Assembly (NCBI RefSeq): GCF_029168945.1
Contig: NC_083602.1
Span: 75,722,600-75,786,599 of the forward strand
Origin: Cannabis sativa
Lineage: Eukaryota; Streptophyta; Magnoliopsida; Rosales; Cannabaceae
Length of the DNA stretch: 64,000 nucleotides
Reading direction: 5' to 3'
Position numbers and translations under genes: made by a program
Shown: in pieces, positions 56,456-64,000 of the stretch
How positions within the stretch are numbered: the stretch's first letter is position 1
How the letters are laid out: each line of letters opens with the position of its first letter
The notes under the pieces: model-generated
What the model was told of the DNA's origin: nothing
What the model saw: the letters and a program-made list of their open reading frames with translations, nothing else
The model's database searches: none

Positions 56456-58347
56456 TATTGGAAATTATTTTACCAGGATCTTAGATCTACTCACAAGTAT
56501 GTTTATTAACACCCTAAATATGAACTTTCTAAAGCGATGAAATAAACACATATAAAGTTTAAGAAACCTTACATTGGGTGCAGCGGAATTAAATGACTCC
56601 TTCCGTTCAGATATCTAGCCCTTGATTCCTTTCTGTAGCAGAGCATTATCAATATCTGAACTTGGATCTCTTTCTCTGAATCTTTGATGCTGAAACTCCT
56701 TTGCTGATGATCTTTCTTCACGATCTTCCTCACTATGATTGAGGTATCACTTGATGTGTGTGGGCACTACTCTAATCACTAAGGATTTCGAAATATTGAA
56801 GAAGAAGAGAGGGAGTGGTCAGCCAGATAGGGAGAGAGAAGGCTCAGTTTTTCTGATTCAGAAAGTCTCAAAAGAAAAGTCTTATTTTTCTGAAGCCTTC
56901 ACTATCTATTTATAGCATTCCACTAGGGTTAGATTTGAATTATATGGCATTAAAATAATGAAAAAATCAACTTAAAATACTACAATAGGTGGCCGGCCAT
57001 ACACTTAGTGGATTGGGCCTTGCTTTTTGCAATTTTGCAATTTTAACACCTTTTGTATCTGATTTTCTCAAAAATGCCAATTTCCTAATTCAACCATTTA
57101 AATGCCAATTCTAACTATTTAATAACTATAAATAATTATTAAATAATATTGTCATTTATCATATTTATTAATTGAACCATACAAAGTATCATAATTAACA
57201 AATATGCCCCTATAAACTCTTTCTTTACAATTTCGCCCTTACTTAGTGAAAAATTCACAAATAGACATAGTCTAGTTTGAGAATTATAATTGATTAATCA
57301 AAACCAATTACATGAGTCTTACAAGCAATATTATCTCAACTAGTGGGGGGACCATGGGTCTATATAATCGAGCTTCCAATAAGTAGATCAAGAATTTAGC
57401 ACTAAAATTCACTAACTTATTATTTCTTCGTTGAATCCACGCATAGAACTTAGAATTGCACTCTCAGTATATAGAATGCTCTATATGTTCCACCATATAG
57501 ACACATCATTAGTTATCCATTGTTATAATCCTAATGTGATCAATTATCCTCTATATGAATGATCTACACAGTAAAGGGATTAGATTACCGTAACACCCCA
57601 CTATGTATTTTATCCTTAAAACACTTGACCCCGTATAAATGATATTTCAGCTTATGTGAAATGAGATCTCCACCATTTATTTTCGTTTGGTCAAGCTCGA
57701 AGGAGATCATCCTTTGCTTACTATTCGCCAGATAGAAGCTATAGATTCCATGTTTATGCTAGCGCTCCCACTCAATTGCACTACCGTGTTCCCAAAATGT
57801 ACGTATCACCCTGACCTAAAAGTAGGCTTAACTAACAAATCAAAGAACACGAATAGCCTTTCAAGATTGAGCCTAATCATAACAGGATTAAGATCATTTG
57901 ATCTAGGATCAACTAGGCGATATTGACTTGAATAGATTTTACGGTAAGTTTAATTAAATCTAAGTCAAAGTTCAATATCGGTCCCTTCCGATGCATACTC
58001 CATGCATCCAACCTGAGCTTTACTTTAACCAATGTTATGGAAAGAACATAGAATTTCTCCAAATACAAGTAAACTCTTGTTGTAGATTATCATATCGGTA
58101 AAACCCCGTGTCGATAAATCTAGGAAACTTTATTCACATAGTCATGTTTACTTTCCAATGTGTTGACGGCACAATAAACGGGATCAAGTATGTGAAAAGG
58201 GTTTCGGCATGAATTGATACATTATGTACATATAATCATGAAATAAATCATGTGAACCATGCAACATTAAATGTTATTTCTGATCTATATTAATAAGTAA
58301 ATCTGATTATATTGAAATGAGTTTTATTTAGGGCATAAAACCCAACA
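56456..58347 (-). mobile_element. Copia LTR b (minus strand, 1892 bp), shared by two internal regions
   Basis: Left end TATTGGAAATTATTTTACC (TG changed to TA), right end CCCAACA. Gag of one element starts on its left, as after a 5' LTR. The purine tract and pol-end remnants of another lie on its right, as before a 3' LTR. On this strand the order is therefore internal-LTR-internal-LTR. Confidence 0.85.
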
Positions 58348-61300
58348 AACTCCCACTTGCACTAATATAAAACAAAAAAGTGCGTTTCAAATAATCTCAA
58401 CACCTTGATATACAAATCAAGTGTAGTAGTAGTAAACTCCTCGTAATAGGATCTGAAAGGTTGAATTAACCACAACCTTTTCTCCACTATTACTCTTCCT
58501 TTAATCACAAAATCATTGATAATGTGAAATTCCTCTCTATATGTCTACTCTCTTGGGATACTGGATTCTATATCTTTGGCAACTACATTTGGTTAATCAG
58601 GAAATTAACACTAGTAGTTTAAGGCAATTTGGAATGATGCCAAAAATGTATAGAACTTTCCTTAGACTGAATAAGTACCTTTCCTGCAACCTTAACATTC
58701 AGTCCCTCTCTGGTAGACCTAGAGACTTCAGATAGGTTTTTACACTTCTCAAAAATCACTATTCCACCCCCAGAGTAACCACCATCTTATCAGAAATATT
58801 TACTAGCAAATAGGCAAATTTCGAAATCTGATGTGGTGTAGTCTAAGAGTTTTAAACACACTCTTATAGACTAACATATAGTTCCTCTTCTTAATCTTAG
58901 GATTTACTTGATTGTCTTCCAATGTTCTTCTCCTGGATTAATCTGATACCTACTCATTACTCCTACTCAACAGCAGGTGTCTGGTCTAAGGCATACAAAA
59001 ACATATCTAAGACCTCTCACTGTTGATATAAGAAATTCTTTCATGGCTTTATCTTTTCTGGAATAGTTAAGACTTTTCCTTAGATAAATAAAATCTATAC
59101 CTAAGAAGTTGTGAAGCTTCTATAGATTGCCATTAGAAAGAAAATGCTTCAGCATCTTACTAAAGTAAGTTGCTTGCATTAGAGTAAGTAATTACCAGGG
59201 ATACCACAAGCCATAGGTTTAGATAAACTCAAACCTATAATACGAGGAACAGGAAGTTTGTTAAGTCCATTGAATGGACTTATAAAAGAAATTTCCTTTT
59301 ATGTCCTTGTAATAGAAAACTTTAGGTTACTCCATGTGAATGGATTAAACCATAGTTCTATTGGCTTTCTTCTTAGTTTCTTATCTTGACAATCCATTAC
59401 TTGTTTAAACTCACAATGGATTTTAATCACTAGTGTCTCCCAAGTCATAAGAAGGTGAGTTCCTAGAAACTCTCCCACTACGACAAGGCACCGTGAATTA
59501 TGTCTAAGAAAACTAAATGGTATTGATCTCTTCGGTTGTGACAAGACAACAGAGGCAGTGGGATCATCATATGTTATATAAGATGATAGAACACTTTTGG
59601 AATCAAGAAAAATGTCTCCTTTATTTTCTACTTTTTTTCAGACTTAGTCATTATATTAGAAAAGTAGTATTTGTTTGAACAAACACTTTCTTATCTATTG
59701 ACAATCGGATGGTCCACCCCTAATCACTTAGAATAGCTAAGAAACCATGGTTAACAGTTCTAGCTTTTCTTAAGATTTTGATTAGGTCATCCATGAATCT
59801 AGTAATGATTTACATTAAGTATACAACCATTACATCATTCTGAAATTGTATTACCATAAAAGGATTTAGGCAACGACTAGTAACTAATCATCAACATGTA
59901 ACTCGAAATTTCTTGGGAGGTAAGTTTGGATATAATTCAAAAATCAATTTAATGATCTTAGAACTGCATATCTACTAACTATTTCTCCACCCCTATCAGT
60001 TCGCAAGATCTTTAACCACTTACCTTAATGGTTTTAACCATTGCTAGAAATTAATGAAATTTTTCAAACATTTCAAATTTCTTGCTAAAAGGTATAATCT
60101 AGAGTTATCGTTTGAAGAATACAACGAAAAACTCATATCCACCCCTGAATGTACATCCATCTGCGAATGAGATGAACTACTTTCAGTGGATATAGGCATA
60201 TTAACTATTTGCAGAGATTGATCTTGTCAAATCCACTATGAACAAGATACAAATGCCATAGATTAAAAAAAAAAGTGGTAGTGTCTTTTGATGACTTAGG
60301 TATAGTTACATCAAAGAGTTCTTAGAATACTTCAAGTGGATCCTGGTCACAGAATACCTAACTCATATTCCATACAGTTTTAATCCATTAATAGAAGATG
60401 GATATTAAACACTTGAGAAAGTGTAACTGTATTGTATTCTGGAATTAGAAATATAAGAAAATTTCTATTTGGAATCTAAAATTAAAGTCAAAGACTTAAA
60501 TTTATACCAAATATTATGAGTAATTCTATCTTGGACCAGCACTACTAATACAAACTCTAAGTCAGATTTGCCCATACAAGTAGGAGATTTCTAAGATTGA
60601 GGATTTATATCAATTGGGAATAGAATTTCGGGATTATAATCATAAGCGTCATTTAATTTCTTAAGAGAAAATATAATGACATGAAATGATTTATAGACCA
60701 TTCATCCAATGATATATTATGGAGCTAATTCGAAATGAATTAGCTAAGAGGAATTAGGATAATTTCGTTTATAAATAAGAATCCAACGATGCTTCGATTA
60801 GCGAAAGACAAAGTAATCTTATTTATGTAATCTTCTTGTTTCATATTGTAAAAATACTAGTCTAAGGTGTCATCAATTGATGAACAGCTAGATGTTGCAT
60901 ATACAATATTTATCTTTCGAGATCTTACACTATTATGTATGTCTAATGATGAAAATCCATTAGGGATTTATCTCATTAGAAAAACAAACATGTTAGACCA
61001 ACAATGAAGATTCGAAATTAAACTACAACTTAATAACAGAAAATAACATGGTTCAATATAAATTCATACACAATTCAGAAATTATAAACATATAGCAAGT
61101 AGGAATGACTAGTGAAAATACTAAAACATACAATCCTAAATAATTTCCAAGGTTTTCAACAAACTGATACAGTGTCCCGGTAGGCGAGAGTCAAAGCATC
61201 AATTATTGAATAGAGTTGTCAGCTCATCTAAAATAGAAACCATTCTAGCAACCTTATTCGATCAAAATAAGAATCCAATGTTGTCCCGGTAGGCGAGAGT

Positions 61301-61590
61301 CAAGGTTATTCTCATTTTATGAGCCTCCACCATTGTTTCATGTTTCATAAATTTATCTCTAAGTAGTCACCGTAGGGGAGAGTCTAATAGAGACGAAAAC
61401 TTACAAAACACTTATCAAATGAAATCTTACGGTGTTAAATGCGTTCAACGAATAACCATCCATAGGGGGACGAAGTCTAGCGTCTCGAGGTTATATTGAA
61501 AACATTTAACTTTTGTAAGACCAACAATGGAGATCGAATATCTTAATAATAATCAAGCTCATTATTTAAAGTGAGTTGTATTTTCTTTGA
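58348..61590 (-). mobile_element. Decayed copia internal region, minus strand
   Basis: Reverse-complement counterpart of 1-3127. Shared blocks include the purine tract at 58348, AACTCTCCCACTACGACAAGG near 59470, the integrase area near 59980-60200, and the CCCGGTAGGCGAGAGTC motifs (61175-61303). No usable ORF. Upstream of its integrase area lies non-coding repeat DNA rather than gag. Confidence 0.75.
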
Positions 61591-64000
61591 TTCTCTTTAT
61601 TTAATCTATTTATTTTAAATATATATTTATTTAAAATTTCTAATTTAGAATGAAAAATTCTAAATACAAATTTTAATTTAATATTTATAAATTTTACTTA
61701 GATGGATATGAAAATAACATGTATTTCTTCCATCTTAGTAATAATTTCCAATAAATATTTAGAAAAATATTCAATTTAAGTTGTTACAAAATTAATATAA
61801 ATTAATTTACAACTCAAATTTAATTTTCTATAAATAAATATTGCATTTCAAAAAATTAAAGTATTTAAGAATACAATTTTCGAAAATGCATGTTAAAATA
61901 AAAAATTAATCCTGGAAAAATTATTCTAATTTAATGTTGGCCCAAAATTAATTAATAAAATTAATTTACAACAAAAAATATAATTTTCCTATTTAATTAA
62001 ATATATAAGAAAAATTTCAAATATTTAAGTATGATGATAAAAATCAACTTAAATATTAATTTTCTATTTAATTAAATACACTAGAAAAATACTTCAAGCA
62101 AAAAATATCACCTATCTAGATTTTCCTTTGACTAATTAATTCAATTTCTAATAATATACTTTAATTCAATTTATTTTAAATTAATCAATAAATGAAAAAA
62201 TCATTGATTTAAGTTGATCCAAGAATTAATTAAAATAAATAATTAATTTACAACTTAATCTATTTTTCAAGATAAAATTCGAAATTCTAGCATTTAAGAA
62301 ATGCAATTTCGAAAATTGATTAATAAAATAAAAAAAAAATATATTTTGAAAATTATTTAAATTTAGTTGACAAAGTAAATTTCAACTAAAAATAATTTTC
62401 TATTTAATTAAATGTCATGAAAAATAAATATTTAAGTATGATAATGAAAATCAACTTAGATATTTAATTTTCAAATTAATTAAATGTATTAAATTCAAGA
62501 AATAAATAATTAAGTGTAGAGAAGGCTTAATTATTAATTTCTAGTTTAATACTAGGAAAAAAAATACTTAAAATAAATTGTACCAAAATTAATTATTTAA
62601 ATAATTAACTTCACAATTTATAATATTTTCCTATTTAATATTAGAAATAATAAGTAGTCTAGAAATAACTATCTAGAAAATATCTTATTTGACTAAGTAT
62701 CTTTTCTACAAAATTTGAAAAAAAATATCTAATTTAAGTTGTATTAGAAAAAATCTAGAACTTAAATATTTTTCAAATTTAAATTTAATTAAATATCAAA
62801 AATTAAGTTGTAACCACTTAATTTGAAAATATTCTATTTTAAGTTAATATTCGAAAAGATATTAACTTAAAAAATATCTAAAGAATCTTAATAACCAATG
62901 CCTAAAATTCCTCAACTTAATTTTGAAATTTGAAATTCAAAAGATATTCAGATTTAAGTTGGTTAGTTGTAGATAACTAAATATCAACTTAAATAAGAAT
63001 ATTTAATGAAAAATTTAAATTAAGTTCCAGAAAGAATCTAGATGGTTATAATTCTATATTTAATTAAATACAAGAAAATACATATAGTTTAGCTTAGAAT
63101 ATAAAATTCTTTAAACTATGATTTTCTAAATTAATTTCAAAATAAATGAAATTAATTATGTTGCTAATCAATTTTAATTAGGTTAAACTAGTGTAATTAA
63201 CCTAGTACAGTCATTCAAATCAGGCAAATGGGCCTTCACAATTGGGGTGGTTCATGTGAGGGGGTGCTGGGTTCAGTATGTCGTACCCACTTCTATGGCT
63301 CCCAACTCTCACACAAGGCCCAAAAGAGAGGAATTTAACCTTAATAAGAACAACTGTTATTAATTGAATAGGCCCAAAAACTAAATGGGCCTAAATAAAT
63401 TCTATCAAGAACTATGATAATTTATTTTGGCAACAGCAACCTATATGTATCTATAATAAAATTAAACACATAGGCTCACATAGGCACACTTTGGATGGGT
63501 CCTATCATGTTGCTAGGTCATACACAGATGAAAGAAGATTGTAAATATACCTGTTACAAATTATTATCTTGACCAAGGGAGCCATCAGATCATTAGATCT
63601 GGCAAAAAGTAACCATGGCTATTTGCAATTAAGTAATAATAGGTTTTGAAAACTTACAAACAAGCTAAAACACATACTCCTGCAACAAGGTTAGCTGGAT
63701 AGTTGGATGTAGGATTTATTTAATTTTAAATTAAATAATTAATTTCGAAAATAATTAATTAAATAAAAAAAATTCAAAAATTTAAAAAAAAAATTGAAAA
63801 ATTCGAAATTTTTTTTAAAAAAATTTAAATTTAAAATTAAACCTACAATTTTTGAAAAATTAGGTTTCAACCAACCTAAATATCATTTCGAAAATTTGCT
63901 AACTACTTTTAAATTTTAAATGTTATTTTATAAATAAAAATTAAATAAAAAATTAGAAAAGATAAATAAATATCTTTTTCAAATTTTAAATGTAATTTAA
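61591..64000. other. AT-rich DNA with repeated imperfect palindromes; no gene
   Basis: From 61600 to 63200 blocks recur at irregular intervals: AATTAATTTACAACTT and its complement, and TTTTCTATTTAATTAAAT, each unit looking like a weak inverted repeat. From 63200 to 63700 the sequence is less AT-rich and unique-looking, including a GTGGTTCATGTGAGGGGGTGC stretch (read in part), without an ORF. Probably still within or next to a copia element that continues beyond the window. Confidence 0.45.

Noticed and set aside
56079..56540. 153-codon plus-strand ORF opposite copia gag
   Set aside because: Shadow frame of the minus-strand gag, which has clear family motifs.

Overview
The window is plant nuclear DNA from a eudicot. 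The evidence is GT-AG introns, a plant histone H2A.X gene, a plant DHHC S-acyltransferase, a nuclear tRNA-Glu gene and a dense load of plant-type transposons. The AT-rich base composition and element families would fit Rosales; a Cannabis/Humulus-like genome is only a guess. Ordinary host genes fill about 7.5 kb (40.2-47.7 kb). Almost everything else is mobile DNA, much of it nested.

Layout, left to right. Positions 1-4986 hold the decayed 3' half of a Ty1/copia element with its 3' LTR. Positions 6096-8512 are a non-coding solo LTR of a Ty3/gypsy-like family. Positions 8735-13636 have both ends of a Helitron and carry an intact-looking OXLD1-like ORF, unrecognised exon-like fragments and a broken RPA1-like gene. 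Positions 14277-35141 are one old short-LTR copia element (TSD GTATT) swollen to 20.9 kb by later insertions: a hAT-type MITE (8-bp TSD), a solo gypsy-like LTR, and a solo copia LTR (TSD ATAAA) that was itself hit by an 11.2-kb Athila-type Ty3/gypsy element whose two 1189-bp LTRs differ at one base by eye. Positions 35856-40174 are a Mutator-like element with a perfect 9-bp TSD and decayed transposase and Ulp1-like remnants.

The genic island follows, all protein genes on the plus strand: H2A.X (40425-40987), a chloroplast-type M41/FtsH-like HEAGH protein (41694-43607), a DHHC S-acyltransferase resembling Arabidopsis PAT17 (44240-47289), and tRNA-Glu(CTC) on the minus strand (47637-47709). The MULE ends only four bases beyond its TSD from an E2F-like site in the H2A.X promoter.

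Positions 48.6-64 kb return to retrotransposons: a gypsy gag fragment, then minus-strand copia elements in tandem that share an LTR, with another solo gypsy-like LTR inserted cleanly into gag, and then AT-rich repeat-filled DNA to the window end. The copia DNA at the two window ends belongs to one family in opposite orientation.

The most unusual signals are non-coding. The old copia element carries many small hairpins with a nearly constant CTGAA loop and changing but self-complementary arms. The Athila element carries a 71-bp repeat with paired GCCGCGGC palindromes exactly 21 bp apart, both upstream of its LTR TATA box and between pol and the third ORF. All boundaries, splice sites and comparisons were read by eye; no search was run.
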